Of a stretch of DNA of 64,000 bases, positions 9,070-17,902 are shown piece by piece. Under the pieces are notes generated by a model, which was not told the DNA's origin, searched no databases, and saw only the letters and a list, made by a program, of their open reading frames with translations. The stretch is from Pseudopedobacter sp037968815 (lineage in GTDB: Bacteria; Bacteroidota; Bacteroidia; Sphingobacteriales; Sphingobacteriaceae). Positions within the stretch are counted from its first letter, which is position 1, and each line of letters starts with the position of its first letter. A program made the translations under genes and the position numbers. The stretch spans positions 62,001 to 126,000 of the forward strand of contig JBBKWF010000006.1 in NCBI GenBank assembly GCA_037968815.1, in the 5' to 3' direction.

Positions 9070-9112
9070 AAGGCTCGAATTTGCAATAAGCAAATCGGGC
9101 CTTATTTTTTTA
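9070..9112 (+). terminator. Rho-independent terminator after the GH109-type gene
   Basis: AAGGCTCGAATTTGC and GCAAATCGGGCCTT pair with one mismatch and one bulge around the loop AATAA. A run of T follows (ATTTTTTT), 15 bases after the stop codon. Confidence 0.8.
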
Positions 9113-9269
9113 AAAGCATTAGCAAAACCAAAAAATGCTAAAACGATTCACTAGGAAGTTTTAATAATACGTATCAGCTCAATTTATCGAAAATAAATAC
9201 TAAATCAGGTTATAAATATCCCATAATCTGAAAACAAGCCATAAATCAAGCATTAGTTTCAAATAGAAA

Positions 9270-9363
9270 TGTGTTCGGGTAACATTTTTAGATAAAAACA
9301 TAAAGTTTTTATTACATTTACATTAGTGTTTGCGAACACATAAACTGTTTAACTATAAATTTG
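9270..9363 (+). promoter_or_regulatory. Candidate promoter with two palindromic operator-like sites
   Basis: This lies in the 422-bp gap before the CBM9-like gene. TTTG at 9329-9332 and TAAATTTG at 9356-9363, 23 bases apart, resemble the Bacteroidota promoter consensus; this spacing is at the long end. GTGTTTGCGAACAC (9326-9339) has perfect 5-bp arms and overlaps the upstream promoter box. A related site, TGTT-N5-AACA, lies inside 9270-9285. Both would suit a dimeric sugar-responsive repressor or activator, which is not encoded in the window. The predicted leader is about 110 bases. Nothing else recognisable was seen in the gap apart from the terminator at its left end. Confidence 0.45.
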
Positions 9364-9477
9364 TAGATATAGCCCATATTTTAACAGCTACATTAAACAA
9401 TCCTAATTAGTAAAACAAAATTTAGACTACTTACGCAATACGGGTTCGATTAAATCATGAACAAAGAAAATTACTAG

Positions 9478-10131
9478 ATGCAACAGCAAATAACTATACC
9501 CTACTTTCCCGGCCAAGTTACTAGCATGGATAACTTTATACAGAAGTTAGATCAAGGTATTAAGCACCCAATCAGTAATAGTCCTTGGGATTATGAGTTT
9601 TCTGGTGAAGCAGGTTTTAGTATTGGCTACACCGATGCGGGTATCCTATTAAAATTTAATATAATCGAAGAAAATGTTTTAGCAGTATATACTAAAACCA
9701 ACGACCCTGTTTACAGGGATTCTTGTGTCGAGTTATTTATTAGCCTAAATAATGATGACGCATATTATAATTTTGAGTTTAACTCTACAGGCACCTGTTT
9801 AGCAGGCTATGGTCCCTCACTTGAGGAAAGGGCTCTGCTTTCTCCAGAAAAAATCAAACAAATAAACATTATTAGCGCTAGCTTTAAATCTATTGTGTAT
9901 AAAGAGCAAGAGATGATTAATTGGCAACTAACTTTATTAATTCCAAATCAAGCTTTCCAGTTTCATGAAATTGAAAGTTTCAAAGGGAAAGAAGCAAAAG
10001 TCAATTTTTATAAATGTGGTGATGATTTACCAAAACCGCACTTTTTATGTTGGAACCCAATAACCGACACCCCAGAACCGAACTTTCATTTGCCAAACTA
10101 TTTTGGAAAAGCTACATTTTTAAAACCCTAA
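9478..10131 (+). CDS. Carbohydrate-binding family 9-like protein
   Basis: This is a 217-aa protein without an obvious signal peptide. The central segment DPVYRDSCVELFISL followed by YYNFEFNSTGTCLAGYG is typical of CBM9-like domains found in Bacteroidota sugar clusters, and the C-terminal PHFLCWNP and PNFHLPNYFG complete the domain. It lies 10 bases before the sugar transporter and probably shares its promoter. An upstream ATG at 9457 is stopped at once, so 9478 is the likely start. Ligand and cellular location are uncertain. Confidence 0.7.
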   Translation: MQQQITIPYFPGQVTSMDNFIQKLDQGIKHPISNSPWDYEFSGEAGFSIGYTDAGILLKFNIIEENVLAVYTKTNDPVYRDSCVELFISLNNDDAYYNFEFNSTGTCLAGYGPSLEERALLSPEKIKQINIISASFKSIVYKEQEMINWQLTLLIPNQAFQFHEIESFKGKEAKVNFYKCGDDLPKPHFLCWNPITDTPEPNFHLPNYFGKATFLKP

Positions 10132-10141
10132 ACCAACTTAT

Positions 10142-11425
10142 ATGTCAACAACAACATCATCAAATCCTACTCAAAAAGGACTAAATCCGGTAATAATTAT
10201 CGGTGCTTTATTTTTTGTATTCGGTTTTGTAACCTGGCTAAACGGTACATTAATTCCGTTTTTACAATTAGCCTGTGAGCTTACCACTTCACAAGCCCTA
10301 TTAGTAACATTTGCTTTTTACATGGCCTATTTTTTCTTGGCTATTCCTTCATCTTACATCTTAAAAGTAACAGGATTTAAAAAAGGAATGGCATTAGGTT
10401 TAGTGGTAATGGCATTAGGAGCTTTACTTTTTGTACCAGCTGCCAATATGCGTAGTTACCCTCTGTTTCTTACAGGTTTATTTGTACAAGGGATGGGATT
10501 GGCATTATTACAAACCGCATCAAACCCATACATCACCATTGTTGGTCCAATAGAAAGTGCTGCAAAACGTATCAGTATTATGGGTATCTGTAATAAAGTT
10601 GCGGGTGCACTAAGCCCACTTATTTTAAGTGCATTGGTTTTACAAGGAGCGCAGGCTATTGAAGATCAAGCAAAAGCCATAACAGATCCAGCACAAAAAG
10701 CTATTCTTTTATCAGAACTGGCACAAAGAGTAATTACGCCGTACATTATCATTGCGGTAGTATTAACGCTTTTGGCAATTTTAATCATCTACTCTTCTCT
10801 TCCAGAAATCAACACAGATGAAGACGAAGTAGGAGAAGATGGAAATGTTGTAGCGCCAAAAGCAAGTGTTTTTAGCTATAAAAACTTAAATCTAGGTGTA
10901 ATCTGTTTATTTGTTTACGTAGGTGTTGAGGTAATGGCAGGAGATGTAATTGGAACATACGGACAGTCTCTAGGTATGAGCCTAGACCAAACCAAAATCT
11001 TCACATCATATACATTAGTTTCTATGGTGATTGGTTATATCATCGGTATAATCTGTATCCCAAAATATATTAAACAAGAAAACGCTTTAATGCTTTCTGC
11101 AATTGTAGGGGGTTTATTCACAGTAGCGGCATACCTTACTAGTGGTTATACCAGCATTGTATTTATTGCTTTATTAGGTTTTGCAAACTCCTTAATGTGG
11201 CCAGCAATTTTCCCGTTAGCAATTAAAGGCTTAGGCAGGTACACTAAAATAGGTTCGGCATTGTTAGTAATGGGTATCTCCGGAGGGGCAATTATACCAC
11301 AGGTTTACGCCTTGTTTGAGCATAATATGGGCTCGCAATCTGCATTCTTATATAGCATGTTACCATGTTACATATACATATTTTATTACGCAATAAGCGG
11401 ACATAAAACCGCTTCAGCGAAATAG
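10142..11425 (+). CDS. FucP/GluP-like sugar:proton symporter (MFS)
   Basis: This 427-aa MFS permease has 12 predicted membrane segments. WLNGTLIPFLQLACEL in helix 1 and FYMAYFFLAIPSSYIL in helix 2 are characteristic of the fucose/glucose/galactose symporter group (FucP, GluP). GLALLQTASNPYITIVGP in helix 4 is also typical. It would import the monosaccharide released by the upstream glycosidases; galactose, GalNAc and fucose cannot be told apart here. It ends the cluster and is followed by a strong terminator. Confidence 0.85.
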   Translation: MSTTTSSNPTQKGLNPVIIIGALFFVFGFVTWLNGTLIPFLQLACELTTSQALLVTFAFYMAYFFLAIPSSYILKVTGFKKGMALGLVVMALGALLFVPAANMRSYPLFLTGLFVQGMGLALLQTASNPYITIVGPIESAAKRISIMGICNKVAGALSPLILSALVLQGAQAIEDQAKAITDPAQKAILLSELAQRVITPYIIIAVVLTLLAILIIYSSLPEINTDEDEVGEDGNVVAPKASVFSYKNLNLGVICLFVYVGVEVMAGDVIGTYGQSLGMSLDQTKIFTSYTLVSMVIGYIIGIICIPKYIKQENALMLSAIVGGLFTVAAYLTSGYTSIVFIALLGFANSLMWPAIFPLAIKGLGRYTKIGSALLVMGISGGAIIPQVYALFEHNMGSQSAFLYSMLPCYIYIFYYAISGHKTASAK

Positions 11426-11446
11426 CACTTGATATTCTTTAATAGA

Positions 11447-11476
11447 AAAGGGACAGAATTTTCTGTCCCTTTTTTT
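11447..11476 (+). terminator. Rho-independent terminator after the sugar transporter
   Basis: A perfect 12-bp stem (AAAGGGACAGAA / TTCTGTCCCTTT) with the loop TT, running into T residues, 21 bases after the transporter stop codon. Confidence 0.9.
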
Positions 11477-11536
11477 ATGGCATTTTTATAAACCCTTTCG
11501 CGTTTCGCGAGTCAATGCTAAAAGCATTTCAAAAAT

Positions 11537-12307
11537 TTAGCCTGTCTTTTTCCCTTGTAAATTATCAATGATAGTTTTCAAGATAGATCTTGTACTTGGT
11601 GCCCACCATTGCGCTAACATCTTATCTAAAGTTTCTGTTTGGTCTTCGTTCATTTTTGCAATTAGACTCTTGCGGATGTTCAATTTAGACTGTTGCCACG
11701 TAGTTTGCTCTAGAGCTAAGTACATTTTCATCTTTTTTAGGGCAACTGTCATTAATGAATCTATTGAGCTAGTAGCATCAATTAAACCTATAGTTTTTGC
11801 TTCTTCCGAGCCCATCAATTTACCTTCTAATAAATTACGATAAGCATTACCTTTCCCAATCCAAAAAGCATAAAGCTCAAAAATACTGTCTGGTACAATT
11901 ATACCAACCGGCACTTCATTTAACCCAATAATGAACTCACCTTCTGCCATTACTCTATAATCAGAGCAAATAGCTAGCACACAACCACCCGCAGGGCTAT
12001 GCCCACTAATAGCAGTAATTAAAGGCTTTTTAAAACTCGTTAATGTTTTCACCAAGTCTAAAAACTTAGCCCAAAACGTTTTCATTTGTGCTTCATTGTA
12101 TCCGTAAAGCTCAATTAAATCTAATCCTGCAGTAAAAAAACCATGTTTACCGGTAAGTACCACGCCAAAAATATTAGCGTCTTGCTCAATACTGGTAATT
12201 ATTTTTTTAAGTTCATCCAGCATTTGCTCGTTCATGGCGTTAGATTTTCCACGATCTAAAGCAATAATAGCAACATTGTCTTGTATGGTTATTTTAAGAG
12301 TTTCCAT
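11537..12307 (-). CDS. Enoyl-CoA hydratase/isomerase family protein
   Basis: A 256-aa crotonase-fold protein. Oxyanion-hole segments are visible: ALDRGKSNAMNEQM and HGFFTAGLDL near the N-terminus, then ISGHSPAGGCVLAICSDYR. At the usual catalytic Glu positions the sequence reads GLNEVPVGIIVPDS, so one Glu (in NEVPVG) is kept. The substrate cannot be deduced. It lies six bases after the TonB-plug gene on the same strand, probably in one transcript. Confidence 0.85.
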   Translation of the reverse strand: METLKITIQDNVAIIALDRGKSNAMNEQMLDELKKIITSIEQDANIFGVVLTGKHGFFTAGLDLIELYGYNEAQMKTFWAKFLDLVKTLTSFKKPLITAISGHSPAGGCVLAICSDYRVMAEGEFIIGLNEVPVGIIVPDSIFELYAFWIGKGNAYRNLLEGKLMGSEEAKTIGLIDATSSIDSLMTVALKKMKMYLALEQTTWQQSKLNIRKSLIAKMNEDQTETLDKMLAQWWAPSTRSILKTIIDNLQGKKTG

Positions 12308-12313
12308 AGGGCT

Positions 12314-15016
12314 TTATTTTTTAGAGACTACGTTATAGTTGATTACTTGTCTGGCAAGATGCCCATTTAAATCTGTTCCTTCAAGTATAACTCTGTATTT
12401 TCCGGTATTATCTCCGTTATAAAAGCTAACTTTTGCATTGCCCAAGCTATCTGTAATAATATTTGGAACCCAATAAATAGTAGTTCTTAAGTCGGCAACG
12501 TTAGTATTTAATTTAGGGTCAGCGTAATTCGGCACATAAAACTCTTTTGGTTTTATAAAACCTATTGGAGAATAAGTAATTAAGCCCGGCACATAAACAT
12601 TACTAATATAACCAGGTTTACCAATTTTTGTATTGATAACTATAACTCCGCCGCCGCCTCTAGAACCGTAAATAGCAGTGTAAGCCCCGCTTTTCAAAAT
12701 CTCAATTGATTCTATATCCTGAATATTAATACTACCCACAAAGTCAGAGTCAACAGCTAGCCCGTCCATCATAATCTGTGCGGCTTTACCTCTAATGTAA
12801 GGCACTCCACCTACAAACTGTAAACCAGCCACTCTTCCTTGTAAAGCCTGTTCAAGGTCAACAGCATTCCCGAAATCTTTTTCTGTTAAAACCTTATCTG
12901 CGTTTCCAGATCCGTTTAAGTTTGATGATGACTCATTAACTTCTGGTTTTTTATCTACAACAATTACTTCGCCTAATAGAATAGAGCGGTTCACAATTCC
13001 GTTTCTAAGCCAAGCTTCGTACTGAGTCTTACTATTTTTCAAATAAGCAGTCATAGAATCGTTGATATTGATAGTTAAATCTGCTTGATTTTTATTCTTT
13101 ATAACCGTTGGAAATGTACTATTGTAAAGTTCAATATCTACATACTTTTTACCTTTTTCGTTTCTTGCTTGTATTACAAACTTGGTACTGTCTGGAAAGT
13201 AAAGACTATCCACCAGAAACTCACCTAAAGCATTTGTTTTAGTTTGTATTAAAAACGGGGGTTTACCCGATGAAAATATAGTTACCGTCCCGTTTTCAAC
13301 CGGGCTCTTTCCTCGTGTAACCCTTCCGCTGATGCTTAAAGTTTGTTCTCCTTTAAAAGCTTTTTCTTTTGCATCATTTATATCTCCCCAAGCAAACCTT
13401 CTCCAACCTTGTGTAAGCATTAACACATCAGTATCTAAAACCTTTTCTTCGGTAATATTGGTTAAGTAATAGCCTGGGTTTTCAACGTAACCCTTAATAT
13501 CAGAAGTCAATAAAAGGTTAGTGAAAATACTTTCTTCCTCATCAATAGGGATAGTCACCTTACCAGCATCCACTACAGACATAGAGAAAGAGCCTCTCAC
13601 TGGTTTTCCGTTAGGGCTAATTGCTTTTATAGCTAAATTAGTTTTGCTCCGCTGTGTATAAGTATTTTTATCTGGGTTTATAGAAACAGCTAAAGTATCC
13701 GTTGGGGCGATAAAAATAATTCGTTCTGCCAATGGTTGCATATTTTCATCAAACAAAGTAAACTGGTTAACACCCGAAATAAGCCTTGATTTATCCAATT
13801 TGGCAACAAACGCCAAGGACGACAAACCCGATTTAGCAGTATAAAGAATATTACCACTATTTTGAGCTACAACGGTAAAAGTTTTATTCAGGTTTTTATC
13901 TAAAAAAGCCTTGTTTACCCCCACTCTTAGCAAAACACTATCGGCATCAAAGTTATTAACGCTTAATGTAGCACCTTCTGGTTTAGCATCCGGAAGTTTA
14001 ATACTTCGTTCAGAACCATCTTCAAACTTCACCACCGCTTCAAAAGTTTTCCCTGCAATAGGCGAAAGACTAAAAACACCCATCCCTAAATGGCGTGTTT
14101 TAATTAAAGCTATTTTATTCCCTTCGTTGTCTTGTACATATCCAGAAATAGGCTTACCTAAACCGTCTGCTCCCAAAGCTTTAAAAGCAACTCTGCTCCT
14201 TACACCCTCTACTAAGCTTCCACCCTCCGGAAAAAACTGTACATCAACTAAATTTGAAGTACCCTTTATTGGAATAGTTTTTTCTACTGTTGAATTTTCA
14301 CCAATTTTTATCGAGGTGTTTATACGTCCGTTATTCCCAGAAAAACCTTTTCTATCACTAAAGTCGAGGTTAATATCCCCTTTCCCATCAGTTTTAGCTT
14401 TCCCTCTATTTATCACTTTATCTCCAAGTACAACGCTGTACAATACCTCTTTATTAGCATAAGGGTAGCCATCCATATTGCTAAAGTTGATTCTTGAATT
14501 TACAGTTTCCGTGTCTCCTTCTTTACTAAAACTATAATTGGCTTTTGTAATCAACTGGTTGGTCCACGCGTTACCCACCTTAAATGTTTTATCATAAAAA
14601 AAAGCTTGATCATAATTACGCATCCAATTGGTATAAGCTCTTAGGCGATAGTTCCCCTCTTTTATCGAATCTTTCAGCTCAAAGCTTCCCCAACCTAAGC
14701 CCGCAATTAAAGGTAAACGCAAGGTTTTTTGTACGGAGTCTTTGACATCTATCAGGTCAACATACATAATCTCACTTTTTGACGATGGCTTTAAACTTTG
14801 TGCATCAAGAACGTAGGCTTTAAACCATATAAAGTCACCAACTGCATAATAAGGCTTATCAGTTTGTAGGTAAATTTTTTCTTGAGTGTTGTTGCTAAAA
14901 TATTGTTCAAAATTCTTTATCAACTTAATAAACGGAGCATCGGACGCCACAAAACCTAAAAAAGTAAAAATACTGAGGGATAAAACTAAAACGAGAGATG
15001 TTTTTTTTGTTTTCAT
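12314..15016 (-). CDS. MG2-domain surface protein with an isolated TonB-receptor plug
   Basis: This 900-aa exported protein opens with a signal peptide and then QEKIYLQTDKPYYAVGDFIW, the start of an alpha-2-macroglobulin MG2-like domain. Several beta-sandwich repeats follow, and a carboxypeptidase-regulatory-like segment lies around ISGRVTRGKSP (about 560-620). Near residues 720-800 there is a TonB plug: LEQALQGRVAGLQ, YIRGKAAQIMMDG, IESIEILKSGAYTAIYGSRG. There is no 22-strand barrel after it; instead a short domain with YWVPNIITDSLGNAKVSF ends the protein. The family is widespread in Bacteroidota and its role is not settled. Confidence 0.8.
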   Translation of the reverse strand: MKTKKTSLVLVLSLSIFTFLGFVASDAPFIKLIKNFEQYFSNNTQEKIYLQTDKPYYAVGDFIWFKAYVLDAQSLKPSSKSEIMYVDLIDVKDSVQKTLRLPLIAGLGWGSFELKDSIKEGNYRLRAYTNWMRNYDQAFFYDKTFKVGNAWTNQLITKANYSFSKEGDTETVNSRINFSNMDGYPYANKEVLYSVVLGDKVINRGKAKTDGKGDINLDFSDRKGFSGNNGRINTSIKIGENSTVEKTIPIKGTSNLVDVQFFPEGGSLVEGVRSRVAFKALGADGLGKPISGYVQDNEGNKIALIKTRHLGMGVFSLSPIAGKTFEAVVKFEDGSERSIKLPDAKPEGATLSVNNFDADSVLLRVGVNKAFLDKNLNKTFTVVAQNSGNILYTAKSGLSSLAFVAKLDKSRLISGVNQFTLFDENMQPLAERIIFIAPTDTLAVSINPDKNTYTQRSKTNLAIKAISPNGKPVRGSFSMSVVDAGKVTIPIDEEESIFTNLLLTSDIKGYVENPGYYLTNITEEKVLDTDVLMLTQGWRRFAWGDINDAKEKAFKGEQTLSISGRVTRGKSPVENGTVTIFSSGKPPFLIQTKTNALGEFLVDSLYFPDSTKFVIQARNEKGKKYVDIELYNSTFPTVIKNKNQADLTININDSMTAYLKNSKTQYEAWLRNGIVNRSILLGEVIVVDKKPEVNESSSNLNGSGNADKVLTEKDFGNAVDLEQALQGRVAGLQFVGGVPYIRGKAAQIMMDGLAVDSDFVGSINIQDIESIEILKSGAYTAIYGSRGGGGVIVINTKIGKPGYISNVYVPGLITYSPIGFIKPKEFYVPNYADPKLNTNVADLRTTIYWVPNIITDSLGNAKVSFYNGDNTGKYRVILEGTDLNGHLARQVINYNVVSKK

Positions 15017-15049
15017 TTAGGTATGATGCTTTTTTTACAATAAAGTTTA

Positions 15050-15078
15050 AAATTAAAAAGCCTCGTATTTGAGGCTTT
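15050..15078 (-). terminator. Rho-independent terminator after dcd
   Basis: On the minus strand AAAGCCTC pairs with GAGGCTTT around a 6-base loop and is followed by TTAATTTT. It separates dcd from the MG2/plug gene, so the latter probably has its own promoter. Confidence 0.75.
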
Positions 15079-15100
15079 GCTATTTTTGTTGTTTTATATA

Positions 15101-15637
15101 CTAAAATTGATTCTTCCACATCATACTTTCCACTGGCTTAGTGGTCTTGTTGTTATATTTTGCATTGCCTTTGGTATTGTACATGGTTTCAATCTCGCCT
15201 TCTACCACAAAATAAATTAACTGACCAATCGGCATTCCGGCATAAATTTTCACGGGTTGTGTTGCAGAAATTTCTAAAGTCCAAGTATTACAAAACCCAA
15301 CATCACCTTTACCGGCAGTAGCATGGATATCAATCCCTAAACGCCCAGTGCTCGATTTTCCTTCTAAAAAGGGAACGTGTTTATGCGTTTCGGTATACTC
15401 TAAAGTTACGCCTAAATACAAAGTATTGGGTTGCAATACAAAACCATCTTTAGGAATTTCAAAATGCTCAATTGTATTATGCTTTTTTGCGTCTAACTCT
15501 CTGTTGGTATAACAGGCTAAATGCTTACCTAAATGCACATCGTATGAGTTGGTTCCTAAACATTCTCTGTTAAAAGGCTCAATTACAATTGTGCCTGCTT
15601 CAATTTCTTTTAATATTAATTGGTCGGATAGAATCAT
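15101..15637 (-). CDS. dcd: dCTP deaminase
   Basis: A 178-aa trimeric dUTPase-fold enzyme that deaminates dCTP to dUTP, feeding dTMP synthesis. GKSSTGRLG (93-101) and HATAGKGDVGF (about 105-115) are family signatures, and Glu122 in TWTLE is the expected catalytic glutamate. Length and motifs are normal. The product dUTP can be hydrolysed by the dut product encoded 20 kb away. It is transcribed divergently from the phosphopantetheinyl transferase gene. Confidence 0.93.
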   Translation of the reverse strand: MILSDQLILKEIEAGTIVIEPFNRECLGTNSYDVHLGKHLACYTNRELDAKKHNTIEHFEIPKDGFVLQPNTLYLGVTLEYTETHKHVPFLEGKSSTGRLGIDIHATAGKGDVGFCNTWTLEISATQPVKIYAGMPIGQLIYFVVEGEIETMYNTKGNAKYNNKTTKPVESMMWKNQF

Positions 15638-15708
15638 GCTTAATTTTTGATAATCCCTAAATTATAATTAATTTAAAATAAATTAGACAATAAATTATAA
15701 TTTTAGAA

Positions 15709-16347
15709 ATGCCCATTACATTTTACCAAGATATTAACAGCGATACCGCAATTGGTTTATGGAAAATAACTGAAAATCCGACAGAACTTGAAGCGCAATT
15801 GCAACTTAAAGAACATGAGCTTAAACTTTTACATTCATTAGGTAAAGAAAAAAGAAATCTACATTGGTTAGCTACTCGTGTGTTATTGCGTAAGATGATA
15901 AATACCAATGAATATATTGATTTCCGGGTAGATGATAATGGCAAACCATATTTAGCAAACCATCCGCACCATATTTCTTTAAGCCACTCTTATGATTATG
16001 CTGCCGTAATGGTAAGCAAAACTAGAAAAGTTGGGATTGATGTGGAAATTATAAAACCGAAAATTGAAAGAGTACAGAGCAAGTTTTTAGCAGATAAAGA
16101 ACTTGACTTTATATCCGATGAAAACAGGTTAGAAAAACTTTATGTATGCTGGTGCGCCAAAGAAGCGTTATATAAGCTTAACGGAAAAAAAGAGACTTCT
16201 TTTAAAGACCATATTGCTATCAGTAGTTTTGCTTACGCCGATGAAGGAACGCTAAAAGCTAAAATTGAAAAAAACAACCGTACCAAAAGTTATGTGGTAA
16301 ATTTTAAGAAATTTGAAGATTATATGTTAGGTTACGTTTCCGAATGA
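15709..16347 (+). CDS. 4'-phosphopantetheinyl transferase superfamily protein
   Basis: A 212-aa Sfp-like protein that would load the phosphopantetheine arm of CoA onto acyl or peptidyl carrier proteins. Metal-binding GIDVE (Asp111, Glu113) and WCAKEALYK (Glu152, Lys156) are present, as is HHISLSHS before them. The stop codon overlaps the lipB start as ATGA, indicating translational coupling; the two products act on carrier-protein chemistry. Carrier protein target unknown. Confidence 0.9.
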   Translation: MPITFYQDINSDTAIGLWKITENPTELEAQLQLKEHELKLLHSLGKEKRNLHWLATRVLLRKMINTNEYIDFRVDDNGKPYLANHPHHISLSHSYDYAAVMVSKTRKVGIDVEIIKPKIERVQSKFLADKELDFISDENRLEKLYVCWCAKEALYKLNGKKETSFKDHIAISSFAYADEGTLKAKIEKNNRTKSYVVNFKKFEDYMLGYVSE

Positions 16348-17048
16348 TAAAAAATAAAAAAGTAATTTTTGAAGATTGGGGCTTGGTTGATTATCAAGAA
16401 GCTTGGGATAGGCAAGAGCAGATTTTTTCTGAAACGGTAGCTACCAAAATTTTCAACCGGAACAATCCCGATAATGAAAAACTAACCACTAATAAACTTG
16501 TTTTTGTTGAGCACCCTCATGTTTACACATTGGGCAAAAGTGGCAAACCCGAAAACTTATTGTTGGATGAAAATCAACTGAAAGCAAAAGAAGCAACCTA
16601 TTATAAAATTAATCGTGGTGGCGATATTACTTATCACGGACCGGGGCAAATTGTGGGCTACCCGATTTTAGACCTCGACAATTTTTTTACTGATATTCAC
16701 CTATACCTACGCACCTTAGAGGAAGCGGTAATTTTAACTTTAAAGGATTACGGTATTACAGCAGGCAGGTATCCCGGTTTTACCGGCGTTTGGCTTGATG
16801 GGGATAATGAAAAAGCCCGAAAAATTTGTGCAATGGGTGTACGTTGCAGTCGCTGGGTTACCATGCATGGCTTTGCTTTTAATGTAAATGCCGATTTAAA
16901 TTATTTTAAAAACATAGTTCCCTGCGGTATTGATGATAAAGATGTAACCTCTATGCAACGCGAATTAGGGCATACACTTGATATAAATGAAGTTAAAGAA
17001 AACCTAAAACAACATATTTCCGTACTTTTTGATATGCAAATTGTATGA
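16344..17048 (+). CDS. lipB: Lipoyl(octanoyl) transferase
   Basis: A 234-aa enzyme that moves octanoyl from acyl carrier protein to lipoyl domains. RGGDITYHGPGQ (91-102), the KICAMG motif with Lys160 and VPCGI with Cys194 give the catalytic Lys/Cys pair. The gene overlaps the preceding stop by four bases. No lipA was found in the window. Confidence 0.95.
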   Translation: MIKNKKVIFEDWGLVDYQEAWDRQEQIFSETVATKIFNRNNPDNEKLTTNKLVFVEHPHVYTLGKSGKPENLLLDENQLKAKEATYYKINRGGDITYHGPGQIVGYPILDLDNFFTDIHLYLRTLEEAVILTLKDYGITAGRYPGFTGVWLDGDNEKARKICAMGVRCSRWVTMHGFAFNVNADLNYFKNIVPCGIDDKDVTSMQRELGHTLDINEVKENLKQHISVLFDMQIV

Positions 17049-17051
17049 TGT

Positions 17052-17783
17052 ATGAAAATTTTACTCGTTTTAGGACTCAGCAGCTGTTTTCTTTTTGGTG
17101 CCTGCACTAAAGAAACTGAGGCTGTAGCAATCAGCAATCCAAAACCACTACCGCCTTTAGAGGTTGCTCCCGCTACCGGGGATTTAACTTATTTAGCTTT
17201 AGGGGATTCTTACACCATTGGCCAATCTGTAGTTCCAGAAAAAAACTTCCCCAATCAGCTTGCAAGCAATATAAAAAGTGATAGTATAAATATATCTGTA
17301 AAGATTGTTGCCCAAACCGGCTGGACAACCGATGCCTTAATCAACACGATTAAAGCTACAACATTAGCCCCAAAATACGATTTTGTAACCCTTCTAATTG
17401 GCGTAAACAACCAATACCGAGGTTATAACATCAACACCTACCGAAAAGAATTTGTGGAGTTATTGCAAACAAGCATTAAGTATGCTGGCGGTAATGTTTC
17501 GCGGGTTTTTGTTTTATCAATACCTGATTATAGCGTTACGCCTTTTGCAGGGAATGATGTTAGCACCACTACTAGAATTGCTACCGAAGTAGATACTTAC
17601 AACCAAATTAATAAAGAAGAAGCCCTTAAATTAAAGGTCAATTACTTGGATATAACTCCAGTTTCTAGAGAAGCTAAAGCCAGGCCTAACTTAATTGCGG
17701 CAGACGGTTTACACCCTTCCGCAGAAATGTATAAAGAATGGGTTAAGCTTTTGCAACTACAGGTTATAGCCTCTTTTAAGTAA
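17052..17783 (+). CDS. SGNH/GDSL-hydrolase lipoprotein
   Basis: A 243-aa lipoprotein (lipobox LFGAC, Cys18). Block I GDSYT gives Ser53, block III GVNN gives the Asn near 120, and block V DGLHPS gives Asp218 and His221, so the catalytic set is complete. It should be an esterase, lipase or carbohydrate deacetylase anchored in the envelope. It starts three bases after the lipB stop, so it is probably cotranscribed. Substrate unknown. Confidence 0.88.
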   Translation: MKILLVLGLSSCFLFGACTKETEAVAISNPKPLPPLEVAPATGDLTYLALGDSYTIGQSVVPEKNFPNQLASNIKSDSINISVKIVAQTGWTTDALINTIKATTLAPKYDFVTLLIGVNNQYRGYNINTYRKEFVELLQTSIKYAGGNVSRVFVLSIPDYSVTPFAGNDVSTTTRIATEVDTYNQINKEEALKLKVNYLDITPVSREAKARPNLIAADGLHPSAEMYKEWVKLLQLQVIASFK

Positions 17784-17861
17784 AAAGCCATTAAAAATTT
17801 ACAAAGGAACATCCCTTAAGCTAAAAACCACAGCAATCTTATAAGTTAAATAACGTTAATG

Positions 17862-17893
17862 TTTGGGTTTTGCGCAAAAGAAAGATAAATTTG
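17862..17893 (+). promoter_or_regulatory. Candidate housekeeping promoter for the FKBP genes
   Basis: TTTG at 17862-17865 and TAAATTTG at 17886-17893 are 20 bases apart, a close match to the Bacteroidota consensus. Initiation about seven bases later would fall at about 17900, only a few bases before the ATG codons at 17903 and 17909, so the transcript may be almost leaderless. Confidence 0.55.
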
Positions 17894-17902
17894 CAGATTG
17901 AA

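Noticed and set aside
13911..14462. Long open frame of 183 codons on the plus strand inside the MG2/TonB-plug gene
   Set aside because: It is antisense to a clearly coding sequence, has no recognisable domain, and its composition follows from the other strand.
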